Shown piece after piece: positions 15,922 to 25,499 of a stretch of DNA of 64,000 nt. The notes beneath the pieces are model-generated. The model searched no databases, was not told where the DNA came from, and saw only the letters and a program-made list of their open reading frames with translations. The position numbers were made by a program, and so were the translations under genes. The stretch comes from Bacteroidales bacterium (GTDB taxonomy: Bacteria > Bacteroidota > Bacteroidia > Bacteroidales > F082): NCBI GenBank assembly GCA_017381865.1, contig JAFOBJ010000092.1, positions 1 through 64,000 on the forward strand. Reading direction: 5' to 3'. Numbering within the stretch: the stretch's first letter is position 1; every line of letters begins with the position of its first letter.

Positions 15922-16386
15922 ATGAATTATCCAATCGGCGAATATTATTGTAAATTAGACAGTAAGGGCAGACTTCTTCTTCCTAGCAGTTTTAAGGAAC
16001 AGCTCGGCGAGGTGATAGAAGAGGGTTTTGTGCTTCGTCCTAGTCTTTTTGGCGATTGTCTTGAGCTGTTCGGGATGAGCGATTGGCGTTCGATGCAGGA
16101 AAAACTTGGAAGGTTAAATCCTTTTAAGGCTGAAAATGTGATGTTGATTCGTCGTTTTAACGCTGGCGCCCGCATGGTTAAAGTTGATGCTAACGGCCGT
16201 CTTCAAATTCCTAAAGATTTGATGGAAAAGACAGGTTTGGTTAAAGAAGTCGTCATGACTTCTTTGATTGACAGAATGCAGATCTGGGATCGTTCGTTGA
16301 AAGAAATAGAAGATTCTAAGATTTCTGAAAAAGAATTCGCAGAAATGCTTACTGCGAAATTGGGTGATTGTGATTTTATTGGTTAA
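15922..16386 (+). CDS. mraZ: Transcriptional regulator MraZ
   Basis: The 154-residue protein has two AbrB/MraZ-like swapped-hairpin domains. The first begins GEYYCKLDSKGRLLLPSSFK and the second has VKVDANGRLQIPKDLM. MraZ forms rings and binds repeats upstream of its own gene to regulate the division cluster. It is first in the plus-strand dcw run, with a candidate operator at 15866. Confidence 0.95.
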   Translation: MNYPIGEYYCKLDSKGRLLLPSSFKEQLGEVIEEGFVLRPSLFGDCLELFGMSDWRSMQEKLGRLNPFKAENVMLIRRFNAGARMVKVDANGRLQIPKDLMEKTGLVKEVVMTSLIDRMQIWDRSLKEIEDSKISEKEFAEMLTAKLGDCDFIG

Positions 16387-16404
16387 CAAATAAAAAATAA
16401 AGAG

Positions 16405-17307
16405 ATGTATCATATTCCTGTGATGTTAAACGAAAGTATTGAAGGTTTGAATATCAATCCTAACGGAACTTATGTTGATGTGACATTCGGCGGCGGCGGT
16501 CATTCGCGTCGTATCTTGGAATGTCTTGGCGAAAATGGTCGTCTCTTTGCATTTGATCAAGATGAAGATGCTGCAAAAAACGTTATCGATGACAGTCGTT
16601 TTACGTTTATTCCGCAGAATTTTCGTTATATGAAAAATTTTCTTCAGCTTTACTGCGGTGGTAAAGTTGATGGTATTCTTGCTGATTTAGGCGTTTCTTC
16701 TTATCAATTTGATACTCCGGAAAAAGGCTTCTCGACGCGTTTTAACGGTCGCCTCGATATGAGAATGAATCAGAAGTCTGCTGTTGACGCGGCTAGTATT
16801 GTTAATACATACGATGTGTCGTCTTTGGCGTCTGTGTTTTCTCGTTATGGTGAACTTAGAAATGCAATGGCAATAGCTGATGCAATAACGATGGCTCGTG
16901 AAGTCGCACCGATAGAAACGACAGATGAATTGAAAGCTGCTGTTGCTAGATTTTTGCCAAGAGGTTCTGAAAATAAAGTGCTGGCGCAAATATTCCAGGC
17001 TCTTAGAATTGAGGTTAATGAAGAAATGAAAGTGCTGGAAGCGTTTTTGGGTCAATGTGCCGACGTTCTTAATCCTGGCGGAAGACTTGTTGTGCTTTCT
17101 TATCATTCTCTTGAAGATAGATTGGTGAAGAATTTTATGAAGACAGGTAATGCTGATGGTAACTTGGAAAAAGATTTCTTCGGAAATCAGCTTACACCTT
17201 ATAAATTAATGACAAGTAAACCAATCATCCCGTCAGATGATGAAATTCAGATGAATAGTAGAGCTAGAAGCGCGAAATTGCGCGTGGCGGAAAGGAGAGT
17301 TAAATGA
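16405..17307 (+). CDS. rsmH: 16S rRNA (cytosine(1402)-N(4))-methyltransferase
   Basis: The 300-residue SAM-dependent enzyme methylates C1402 of 16S rRNA. It opens with YHIPVMLNESIEGL and the SAM motif YVDVTFGGGGHSR. The blocks DGILADLGVSSYQFDTPEKG and VLSYHSLEDR are diagnostic of RsmH (MraW). Its last 4 bp overlap the next gene, pointing to translational coupling in the dcw operon. Confidence 0.96.
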   Translation: MYHIPVMLNESIEGLNINPNGTYVDVTFGGGGHSRRILECLGENGRLFAFDQDEDAAKNVIDDSRFTFIPQNFRYMKNFLQLYCGGKVDGILADLGVSSYQFDTPEKGFSTRFNGRLDMRMNQKSAVDAASIVNTYDVSSLASVFSRYGELRNAMAIADAITMAREVAPIETTDELKAAVARFLPRGSENKVLAQIFQALRIEVNEEMKVLEAFLGQCADVLNPGGRLVVLSYHSLEDRLVKNFMKTGNADGNLEKDFFGNQLTPYKLMTSKPIIPSDDEIQMNSRARSAKLRVAERRVK

Positions 17308-17762
17308 AAAGTCTGAATAAAATAAATGACGGCGATGATGTTCAGGAACAAGAATTGTTGGTAGAGGATGTTGATTCTCAAGAACAAACGGAACCTGTTT
17401 CAGAACCAAAACCTAAAAAAAGAGCTAAGGCTAATAAATTTATCGCTAACATTATGGGTGGCGATATGTTTTCTAAAGATGGCTTCGTGAGTTTGTTTCC
17501 TTTCTTTTTATATGTGGTTTTGTTGTTAATGCTTTACATTACAAATGTTTACATTGCTGAAGATGTGAGCAGGGACATTGCAAAGTCGAATCGTAGGATT
17601 GAAGATTTGCATGTTGAATATGTTTATCTTAAATCGGAAATAACAAAGATTACGAAACAATCTAACATGGTTAACATGTTGAAAGATAAAGGAATAAAGG
17701 AATCTGTTGAGCCTTTGAAGAAGATTGTTGTAGAAAAGGAAGGAGGACGCGATGAAGATTGA
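17304..17762 (+). CDS. ftsL: FtsL-like cell division membrane protein
   Basis: The 152-residue bitopic protein has a charged N-terminal cytoplasmic region of about 65 residues. One membrane segment follows (FPFFLYVVLLLMLYITNVYI), then a short coiled-coil-like periplasmic tail. This architecture and the position between rsmH and ftsI match the Bacteroidetes FtsL group, which bridges the FtsQ-B complex and FtsW-FtsI. The sequence is poorly conserved, so the assignment leans on position. It overlaps rsmH by 4 bp and ftsI by 11 bp. Confidence 0.8.
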   Translation: MKSLNKINDGDDVQEQELLVEDVDSQEQTEPVSEPKPKKRAKANKFIANIMGGDMFSKDGFVSLFPFFLYVVLLLMLYITNVYIAEDVSRDIAKSNRRIEDLHVEYVYLKSEITKITKQSNMVNMLKDKGIKESVEPLKKIVVEKEGGRDED

Positions 17763-19875
17763 TCCTAAAAATGATGTGTTGTGGAGAGCGTTTCTCGTTT
17801 ATTTCATCGTAGTCGCTGTTGGTATATGGGCGATATTTGCAATTGTTCATATTCAGGTAAAAGAAAAGGATGAACTTCTTGAAATTGCTAGCAAAAGAGA
17901 ATTGAAAATCAGAGATGAAAAAGCTCATAGAGGAAACGTGATTTCAAAAAACGGTACTTTGCTTGCTACATCAGTGCCAAGATATAGTATTTATTTTGAT
18001 CCAGTTTCTGTTAAGTCGGAATTGTTTGATAAAGAAGTTACTCAATTGGCAGACAGCTTGAGTCGTTTGTTGAAGAATAAGTCGAAACAGCAATATGTTT
18101 CATATTTGAAAGACGCTCGTGCTAAGAAAAGACGTTATGTTAAGATAGCCAATAAGATAAGTGTTGCTGACTACAAGAGAATGCAGAAATTTCCAATCTT
18201 TAGAGAAGGAAAAAATAAAGGCGGTTTTATATCTGAAAGAAGTTATGTCAGAGAGTTGCCTTATGGTGAATTGGCCGCTCGTACTATAGGATATGTGAGA
18301 GAGGAAGAAGGTATTTTTGTAGGACTTGAAGGTGCTTATAATGAAAACCTTAAAGGTAGCGATGGTAGACAGTTGGTTAGACGTATCAATGGTAATTTCT
18401 GGATGCCAATGCCATCAGAAGAAAATGTTGAGCCTGTTAATGGTGATGATATTTATACTTCTATAGATATTGAAATTCAAGATGTTGCTGAAAATGCTCT
18501 GGAAAAATGTCTCATAGAAAATGATGCACTTCAGGGTTGTGTCGTACTTATGGATGTAAAGTCGGGCTTCGTGGAAGTGATGGCGTCATTGAGTTATAAT
18601 GAGAAGAAAAATAAGTATGAGGAAGCTTATAACTTCGCTTTGCGTCATAATGTTGAGCCAGGTTCTACATTTAAGGCAATCACGATGTGTGCGCTTCTTG
18701 AAAATAATCCTAACTTGAATATTGATAGCAAACTTCAGTTGGGAACAACTGATTATAAAGTGTTTTATAGAAGAACAATGCGTGATTCACACCGCGTTAC
18801 AGATGAGCAGGGTTATTCTACAATCCGTAATGCTTTTGAACAGTCTTCTAATATCGCTTTTGCAACATTGGTGGAAGATGCTTTCTTGGATAATCCACAA
18901 AGATATATAGACCTTATTTATAAGACAAAAATCAATGAGCCTCTGAATCTTGATATTAAAGGTGAGGCAAAACCAGATATTAAAACGACAAGCGATAAAA
19001 GATGGTCTAAATTGTCATTGCCTTGGATGTCAATAGGTTATGAAGTAATGATGACGCCTATACAAATACTTACATTTTATAATGCTATTGCAAATGATGG
19101 CGTTATGGTTAAGCCTCAGTTTGTTAAGGAGATACGTCGTGGCAATGAGGTTAAACATGTTTTTGACACTATAGTTATAAATGAACGTATCGCTTCAGAA
19201 AATACAATAGAAACATTGCAGACGCTTTTGGAAGGTGTTGTTCAAAATGGTACAGCTAAGAGTATGAGTAAGTTGGGATTTTCTGTTGCGGGAAAGACTG
19301 GTACTGCTCAGATTTCACAAGGCTCTGCTGGTTATAATAAGAAAAATTATACGGCGACATTTGTTGGTTATTTCCCAGCTGATAATCCTAAATACTCTTG
19401 TATTATAGTCGTTAGCAATCCTCGCGGTAAAAGATATTACGGTAGCTCCGTTTCGGGACCTGTGTTTAAGGAATTGGCGGAGAAAGTCTATGCGACACGC
19501 TTAGGAATTATTGATGAAAAAGGTGAGTATCAGCCTGATTGCAATTCATTTACAAATGCATCGATGGTTTATTTTGACGATTTCTTGGATTATTGCAATA
19601 AGGAAAGTATCTCATTTGTCGATAATGTTGAAGATAATGAATGGGTTTCTGTGGAACAAAGTGATGATGAAATTTTTGTTAACACAGTTAAATTTGAAGA
19701 AAATATAGTTCCTGATGTTATGGGAATGAATGTTACTGATGCTGTATTTCTTTTGGAATCAATGGGTTGGAAGGTGAGATTTGATGGCTATGGAAAAGTG
19801 AAATCTCAATCGGTAAAACCAGATACAGAATTGAGAAAAGGAAGTTTAATTAACTTAACTTTAAGTTCAAAATGA
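17752..19875 (+). CDS. ftsI: Septal peptidoglycan transpeptidase FtsI (PBP3), PASTA-containing
   Basis: The 707-residue class B penicillin-binding protein has one N-terminal membrane anchor (residues 12-33) and a dimerisation domain starting near 60 (HRGNVISKNGTLLATS). The transpeptidase motifs are STFK (305-308), SSN (365-367) and KTGT (515-518). A single PASTA domain ends the protein (about 650-707, starting VPDVMGMNVTDAV). It crosslinks septal peptidoglycan with FtsW. Stop and start overlap murE by 4 bp. Confidence 0.95.
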   Translation: MKIDPKNDVLWRAFLVYFIVVAVGIWAIFAIVHIQVKEKDELLEIASKRELKIRDEKAHRGNVISKNGTLLATSVPRYSIYFDPVSVKSELFDKEVTQLADSLSRLLKNKSKQQYVSYLKDARAKKRRYVKIANKISVADYKRMQKFPIFREGKNKGGFISERSYVRELPYGELAARTIGYVREEEGIFVGLEGAYNENLKGSDGRQLVRRINGNFWMPMPSEENVEPVNGDDIYTSIDIEIQDVAENALEKCLIENDALQGCVVLMDVKSGFVEVMASLSYNEKKNKYEEAYNFALRHNVEPGSTFKAITMCALLENNPNLNIDSKLQLGTTDYKVFYRRTMRDSHRVTDEQGYSTIRNAFEQSSNIAFATLVEDAFLDNPQRYIDLIYKTKINEPLNLDIKGEAKPDIKTTSDKRWSKLSLPWMSIGYEVMMTPIQILTFYNAIANDGVMVKPQFVKEIRRGNEVKHVFDTIVINERIASENTIETLQTLLEGVVQNGTAKSMSKLGFSVAGKTGTAQISQGSAGYNKKNYTATFVGYFPADNPKYSCIIVVSNPRGKRYYGSSVSGPVFKELAEKVYATRLGIIDEKGEYQPDCNSFTNASMVYFDDFLDYCNKESISFVDNVEDNEWVSVEQSDDEIFVNTVKFEENIVPDVMGMNVTDAVFLLESMGWKVRFDGYGKVKSQSVKPDTELRKGSLINLTLSSK

Positions 19876-21329
19876 GAAAGATAAACGACATATTAAAAAG
19901 GTGTAACGTCATTGAAATTTTAGGACGTGATGATAGAAATGTTTCTTCGTTGATTTTTGATTCGAGAAAATCTGCGGATGATGTTGCTTTCTTTGCAGTA
20001 CGCGGAACACAGGTCGATGGTCATGACTATATTTCTAAAGCTGTAGAACAAGGCTGTCATGTGGTTGTTTGTGAACGACTTCCAGAAAATATAGCAGATG
20101 ATGTCACTTATTATGTCGTGGATAATACAGCAAAGGCTCTGGGTTTGGCAGCTTCTGAATTTTACGGAAGACCATCAGAAAAATTACATCTTGTTGGTGT
20201 TACGGGAACAAACGGTAAGACCACGATAGCGACTTTGTTGTATAGGCTTTTCTTCAATGCAGGCTATCCTTGCGGTTTGTTGTCGACAATAGAAAATAGA
20301 ATCAACAATTTGGTGGTTCCTTCGACACATACAACTGGAGACCAGTTGCAAATCAACGAGATGTTGAGCAAGATGGTAGATGCTGGATGTGAATATGCTT
20401 TTATGGAAGTCAGTTCTCATGCCGTTGATCAGGATAGGATAGCAGGACTTCATTTCGAAGGCGGAATATTTACAAATCTTACACACGATCATCTTGATTA
20501 TCATAAAACAGTTGCAGCATATCGAGATGCAAAAAAGAAATTCTTTGACAATCTTTCATCATCGGCATTCGCTCTTACAAACTTGGACGACAAGAACGGA
20601 ATGGTGATGCTTCAAAATACAAAGGCAAAGAAAAAAACATATTCATTGAGAACTGATGCTGATTTCAAAGGCCTTGTTTTGGAAAGTTATTTCGATGGTA
20701 TGGAATTGAAAATCAATAGAAATAATATTTTTACATACTTAGTCGGAAAATTTAATGTAAGTAATTTGCTTGCGATATATGGCGCTGCGTCCTTGTTGGG
20801 AATGAACGATGATGATTTGTTGAAAGGAATCAGCAAGCTACAGAGTGCTCCTGGCCGATTCCAAATCGTTCAGTCGGAAGCAGGAATCGTTGGTATAGTT
20901 GATTACGCACATACTCCAGATGCTTTGAAAAATGTACTTGATACTATTAATGAGATAAGAACTCATAATGAGACACTTATAACAATAGCAGGAGCTGGTG
21001 GCAACAGAGACGCTGCCAAGAGACCAGAGATGGCGGCAGTGGCGGTAGAAAAAAGCGACAGACTGATTATCACCAGCGACAATCCTCGTTTCGAAGAGCC
21101 AGAAGAAATAATAAAGCAGATGAAAGCTGGAGTCGGCGGCGAATACTATAATAAGGTGTTGAGCATAACCGACAGAAGAGAAGCTATCAGAACAGCAGTG
21201 GCACTGGCTAAAAAAGGAGATATAATACTCGTGGCTGGCAAAGGTCATGAAGATTATCAGGAAATTAAAGGAGTGAAACATCATTTCGACGATGTTGAAG
21301 AATTGACAAAGGCGTTTAACGAAAAATAA
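19872..21329 (+). CDS. murE: UDP-MurNAc-tripeptide ligase MurE (meso-DAP adding)
   Basis: The 485-residue Mur ligase has the N-terminal UDP-binding domain and the ATP loop TGTNGKTT at 111-118. The central domain contains the TTGDQLQIN and EVSSHAVDQ blocks. The C-terminal domain carries DNPR (in ITSDNPRFEEPE, around residue 400), the signature for meso-diaminopimelate rather than lysine. This fits with dapD in the same window. All three domains are intact, in contrast to the neighbouring murD. Confidence 0.96.
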   Translation: MRKINDILKRCNVIEILGRDDRNVSSLIFDSRKSADDVAFFAVRGTQVDGHDYISKAVEQGCHVVVCERLPENIADDVTYYVVDNTAKALGLAASEFYGRPSEKLHLVGVTGTNGKTTIATLLYRLFFNAGYPCGLLSTIENRINNLVVPSTHTTGDQLQINEMLSKMVDAGCEYAFMEVSSHAVDQDRIAGLHFEGGIFTNLTHDHLDYHKTVAAYRDAKKKFFDNLSSSAFALTNLDDKNGMVMLQNTKAKKKTYSLRTDADFKGLVLESYFDGMELKINRNNIFTYLVGKFNVSNLLAIYGAASLLGMNDDDLLKGISKLQSAPGRFQIVQSEAGIVGIVDYAHTPDALKNVLDTINEIRTHNETLITIAGAGGNRDAAKRPEMAAVAVEKSDRLIITSDNPRFEEPEEIIKQMKAGVGGEYYNKVLSITDRREAIRTAVALAKKGDIILVAGKGHEDYQEIKGVKHHFDDVEELTKAFNEK

Positions 21330-21340
21330 AAATACTGAAA

Positions 21341-22621
21341 ATGTTATACTATTTGTTTGAACATTTGGAACAATGTTGCGATTTTCCGGGCGCAGGTATG
21401 TTTACTTACGTTACATTCCGTGCTATGTTTGCGATAATATTGTCGCTGGTAATATCAATATGGTTCGGAAAATATTTTATTAAGCTGTTGAAAAAACATC
21501 AAATATCAGAGACACAGCGTGATGAAGCTATAGATCCTTTTAACACACAGAAAAAAGGCGTTCCAACAATGGGTGGCCTCATCATAATAACAGCGATTTT
21601 GATACCTTGCCTTTTGATAGGTAAGTTGAAAAACACATATATGATATTGATGATAATAACAACAATATTATTAGGTGTTGTCGGCTTCGCTGATGATTAT
21701 ATCAAGACCTTTAAAAAGAAAAAAGACGGCCTTAGTGGCTGGTATAAAGTTGCTGCTCAGATACTTCTCGGATTGATAGTGGGACTTACTTTGCGCTTTA
21801 GCCCTGCTGTTGTGATTAATGAAAAAGTAGAGACAAAAATCGAAAATAACAAGGAAATTGTTGTTAAAACTCCAGATGTTAAGTCAACAAGAACTACAAT
21901 TCCTTTTGTTAAAGATAATAACCTTAATTATTCCGATTTATTTAACTTCTTGGGCGAACCTTACAAATATTGGGCAGGCTGGATTTTCTTCGTGATGCTG
22001 ACTGTTTTTGTTGTGACAGCTGTGTCTAACGGATCAAACCTCAATGATGGCATGGATGGCATGGCGGCTGGTAACTCATCTATAATGGGTATCGCAATAG
22101 GAATCTTGGCCTATGTGTCGAGTAACCTTGTGATGGCTGATTATCTGAATATTATGTTTATCCCAGGAAGTGAAGAAGTCGTTGTTTTTATGTGTGCTTT
22201 CGTCGGTGCTTTGATAGGATTTTTATGGTATAACTCTTATCCTGCACAGATTTTCATGGGCGACACAGGTAGTTTGACAATAGGCGGCATCATTGCAGTT
22301 TCAGCGATTATAATACATAAAGAATTATTGCTTCCATTGATATGCGGCGTGTTCTTGTGGGAAAGCGTTTCTGTTATCTTGCAGAAATTTTATTATAAGG
22401 CAGGAAAAAGAAAAGGCGTCAGACAACGTCTTTGGAAAAGAACTCCAGTGCATGACCATTACAGAACATCATTGGCGCTGGTAGAGAAAAACGACCCAGG
22501 ATGCAAGGTGATGTTTAAAGGTTCATCGCAACTTTATCACGAGACAAAAATAACATTCCGCTTCTGGATTGTAAGTATAATATTAGCAGCAATAGCAATA
22601 TTGACATTGAAAATTAGATAA
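21341..22621 (+). CDS. mraY: Phospho-MurNAc-pentapeptide-transferase MraY
   Basis: The 426-residue multi-spanning enzyme makes lipid I from UDP-MurNAc-pentapeptide and undecaprenyl phosphate. The aspartate block GFADDYIKTFKKKKDGLSG, the NGSNLNDGMDGMAAG block and the HDHYRTSL C-terminal loop are conserved. Length is usual for Bacteroidetes, which have an extra loop between helices. It is separated from the truncated murD by only 23 bp. Confidence 0.96.
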   Translation: MLYYLFEHLEQCCDFPGAGMFTYVTFRAMFAIILSLVISIWFGKYFIKLLKKHQISETQRDEAIDPFNTQKKGVPTMGGLIIITAILIPCLLIGKLKNTYMILMIITTILLGVVGFADDYIKTFKKKKDGLSGWYKVAAQILLGLIVGLTLRFSPAVVINEKVETKIENNKEIVVKTPDVKSTRTTIPFVKDNNLNYSDLFNFLGEPYKYWAGWIFFVMLTVFVVTAVSNGSNLNDGMDGMAAGNSSIMGIAIGILAYVSSNLVMADYLNIMFIPGSEEVVVFMCAFVGALIGFLWYNSYPAQIFMGDTGSLTIGGIIAVSAIIIHKELLLPLICGVFLWESVSVILQKFYYKAGKRKGVRQRLWKRTPVHDHYRTSLALVEKNDPGCKVMFKGSSQLYHETKITFRFWIVSIILAAIAILTLKIR

Positions 22622-22644
22622 TTATAAAAAATATACAGAATATT

Positions 22645-23193
22645 ATGACATTAGAACAATTGGCAAAACAAGGTAGAAGAACTGCTACAATGACAACGGC
22701 AGCTACCATCTCATCAAAAATGAGTCAGATGAGAAAAGAAAGCATTAAACAAGCTTTCTGTGACTTTGAAAACGTGAAATATAGATATGAATATGTCGAT
22801 GTTATCGATGGCGTAACATATTATGACGACTCAGCTGCGTGTTCAACAGAAGCCGCTTGGTTTTCGTTCGACAATATGCACGAACCAGTGATATGGATTA
22901 CTTATGCAAACAATAACGACTGTGAAGACCTTGTAGCTCAAGTGAAAAAACATGTTAAGGCTATAATTTGCATCGGTAATAATGCAGAAAAATTTCATAA
23001 GGTATATGATGAAATCTTGAAAGGAAATGTTGCTGAATGTGACTCATTGGAAAAAGCAGTTAAAATGGCATCAAAGATGGCAGATGCTGGCGATAGCGTA
23101 ATGCTTTCACCTGCAACGCATGTCAATTCCGACTATAGTTCATATATGGACAGAGGCGACAGCTTTAAACAATATGTTTATTCTTTAAAATAA
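22645..23193 (+). pseudogene. murD: MurD remnant: C-terminal Mur ligase domain only
   Basis: The 182-residue frame aligns by eye to the last ~170 residues of MurD (UDP-MurNAc-L-Ala D-glutamate ligase). Matching blocks include YRYEYVDVIDGVTYYDDSAA, EPVIWITYANNND, VKAIICIGNN and MDRGDSFKQYV. The UDP-binding and ATPase domains, including the P-loop, are missing. The gap to mraY is 23 bp, so they are deleted rather than frameshifted. In the domain that remains, DSKATN has become DSAACS and SPACAS has become SPATHV, which removes D-Glu-binding residues. The frame is otherwise intact, so it may be expressed as a non-catalytic protein. A full MurD must lie elsewhere if peptidoglycan is standard. Confidence 0.8.
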
Positions 23194-23212
23194 AAAATAA
23201 CAATTAATAACA

Positions 23213-24418
23213 ATGAAACTATTTAATAAGTTATTTCAAGGAGACCGTGTCATATGGATGATTATTGCCATGTTGACATTTGTGTCGTTGATGGCGGTGT
23301 ATAGTGCGACAGGTACCATAGCTAATTCAAAATACGGCGGTAACAATACTTATGTTTTGTTGGGTCATGCTTTTACATTGGCTTTGGGCTTAGGCGCAGT
23401 GTTTGTAACACATCGTTTGAAATATACTTATTATTCGAGATTGTTTCAGATTGCGTTCTGGTTTTCAATTCCATTGTTAGCCTATACATTGTTTTTTGGA
23501 GCAGACCTTAATGAAGCTCAGCGTGTTATACGAATATTTGGAGTCTCGTTCCAAAGTAGTGACTTTGCCAAAGTAGCGTTGATAGGTTATCTTGCAAGAG
23601 AATTAACGGTGAAACAGAACGAGATAAAGAGTTTTAAGAGTGCGTTCGTACCGCTGATGTTGCCAGTATTGGTTATTGTTGGCTTGATATTTCCAGAGAA
23701 CTTCTCTACTGCAGGCATCTTGTTTGCCAGTTGTTTGGTGCTTTTGTTTGTAGGAAGAATCAATATGAAATATCTCCTCACTTTTCTTGCAGGAGCTCTC
23801 GTTATAATGAGCATATACATAATAATAGTGTTAAATGTGGCTGAAGATAAGGGCAGGACAGGAGTGTGGCTGCAACGTATAGAAAGCTTTACGGAAAAGT
23901 TTAAAGACGTAGAGAAGAGTGACGAAGAACTAGCTCGAGAAGCTGATGAGGAAGACTTTCAGTCGATACAATCAAAAATTGCCATCGCAGGTGGTGGTGT
24001 AATAGGCAAAGGTCCAGGCAGAAGTACGCAGCGTAACTTCCTTCCACATCCATATTCAGATTTTATTTATGCTATAATAGTCGAGGAATATGGTTTGATG
24101 ATGGGAGCCTTTGTAATTTTGCTTTATCTTATTTTGCTATATCGAGCAATCAGGATTATGGTCACGATACCGCAGTCGTTCGGAGGTTTCGTGGCGTTCG
24201 GATTGGCGTTTATGCTGGTTATGCAGGCGATGGTTAACATAGGTGTCGCTGTCGGAATATTTCCAGTTACAGGACAGCCGTTGCCGTTCATCAGTAAGGG
24301 CGGAACATCGATATTGTTTACAGGCTGCGCATTCGGAATAATATTAAGTGTATCAAAAGAAATAAATAAAAAAGATGAAAGAAAAGATGAACTCGCAACA
24401 ACCGAAAGTGATAATTAG
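23213..24418 (+). CDS. ftsW: Septal peptidoglycan glycosyltransferase FtsW
   Basis: The 401-residue SEDS protein polymerises lipid II together with FtsI. About ten membrane segments are visible. The SEDS blocks are QSSDFAKVALIGYLAREL, GKGPGRSTQRNFLPHPYSDFI and FPVTGQPLPFISKGGTS. It overlaps murG by 44 bp (or 32 bp with the alternative murG start), and gene order is as in other Bacteroidetes. Confidence 0.95.
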   Translation: MKLFNKLFQGDRVIWMIIAMLTFVSLMAVYSATGTIANSKYGGNNTYVLLGHAFTLALGLGAVFVTHRLKYTYYSRLFQIAFWFSIPLLAYTLFFGADLNEAQRVIRIFGVSFQSSDFAKVALIGYLARELTVKQNEIKSFKSAFVPLMLPVLVIVGLIFPENFSTAGILFASCLVLLFVGRINMKYLLTFLAGALVIMSIYIIIVLNVAEDKGRTGVWLQRIESFTEKFKDVEKSDEELAREADEEDFQSIQSKIAIAGGGVIGKGPGRSTQRNFLPHPYSDFIYAIIVEEYGLMMGAFVILLYLILLYRAIRIMVTIPQSFGGFVAFGLAFMLVMQAMVNIGVAVGIFPVTGQPLPFISKGGTSILFTGCAFGIILSVSKEINKKDERKDELATTESDN

Positions 24419-25499
24419 TGGCGGTGGTACAGGAGGTCATATCTTTCCTGCTATAGCAATCGCCGATTGTCTGAAGAAACGTTTTCCTCAGGCAGAGATA
24501 CTTTTTATAGGTGCAAAAAATAGAATGGAAATGGATAGAGTGCCTAAGGCTGGCTATCCTATTGAGGGATTGTGGATTAGCGGATTTAAAAGAGAACTTT
24601 CATTAGATAATCTCAGCTTTCCTTTCAAACTTATCAGCAGCATGATAAATGCAAGGAAAATATTGAAAAGATTTAAGCCAGATGTCGTGATAGGAGTGGG
24701 TGGATTCGCAAGCGGACCAACAATGAAAACGGCGGCTTCGATGGGAATTCCTATCGTGATACAAGAACAGAATTCTTATCCTGGAATTACAAATAAAATC
24801 GTAGCAAAAAAAGCAGCTAAGATTTGCGTTGCTTATGATAATATGGAAAAATGGTTTCCAAAAGATAAAATAGTCTTGACTGGTAATCCGTTGAGAAACA
24901 ATATCGTGCCGATGAATGACAGGAGAGATGAAGGTGTTGCGTTTTTTGGACTTAATCCAGAAAAAAAGACGATTCTTTTGGTGGGAGGCAGTCAGGGAGC
25001 TCTTGGAATCAACAAGGGAATATCGGCTCAACTTGCTTCGTTTAAAGAAAATGATTATCAGCTGATATGGCAGACTGGAACTCATTATTTTGATAAGGCT
25101 TCTAAAGAAGTTCAAGAAAACGGACTTCAAGACAGGATAAAATGTACGGTCTTTATCGATAGAATGGATTTGGCTTATGCGGCGGCAGATGTGGTGATTT
25201 CACGCGCTGGAGCAATGTCGATTTCGGAACTTTCGCTGCTGAACAAAGCTGTGGTGTTCGTGCCGCTACCAACAGCAGCAGAAGATCATCAGACGAAAAA
25301 TGCAATGAGTCTTGTTAATGCAAATGCAGCTATAATTGTGAAAAACTCAGAGACAGAAAAAGAATTGCTTCCTGTAGTTTTCGACTTGTTAAAAAATGTT
25401 AATAAACAAGATGAAATGAAAGATAATATCGCTAAATTTGCTAGACCAAATGCAGCTGAAGATATTGTAGATCAGATAGAAATGATATTAAATAAATGA
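24375..25499 (+). CDS. murG: Lipid II synthase (UDP-GlcNAc transferase) MurG
   Basis: The 374-residue GT28 glycosyltransferase adds GlcNAc to lipid I at the inner membrane. The N-terminal glycine loop ISGGGTGGHIFPA, the block VIGVGGFASGP and the UDP-GlcNAc site LLVGGSQGALGIN with ISRAGAMSISEL are conserved. ATG 24387 is an alternative start that puts the glycine loop nearer the N terminus, as is usual. It overlaps ftsW and, by 4 bp, murC. Confidence 0.95.
   Translation: MKEKMNSQQPKVIISGGGTGGHIFPAIAIADCLKKRFPQAEILFIGAKNRMEMDRVPKAGYPIEGLWISGFKRELSLDNLSFPFKLISSMINARKILKRFKPDVVIGVGGFASGPTMKTAASMGIPIVIQEQNSYPGITNKIVAKKAAKICVAYDNMEKWFPKDKIVLTGNPLRNNIVPMNDRRDEGVAFFGLNPEKKTILLVGGSQGALGINKGISAQLASFKENDYQLIWQTGTHYFDKASKEVQENGLQDRIKCTVFIDRMDLAYAAADVVISRAGAMSISELSLLNKAVVFVPLPTAAEDHQTKNAMSLVNANAAIIVKNSETEKELLPVVFDLLKNVNKQDEMKDNIAKFARPNAAEDIVDQIEMILNK

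Noticed and set aside
22600..22660. Frameshift as explanation for the short MurD
   Set aside because: Only 23 bp separate mraY and the frame, so the missing ~270 residues are not present in another frame here.
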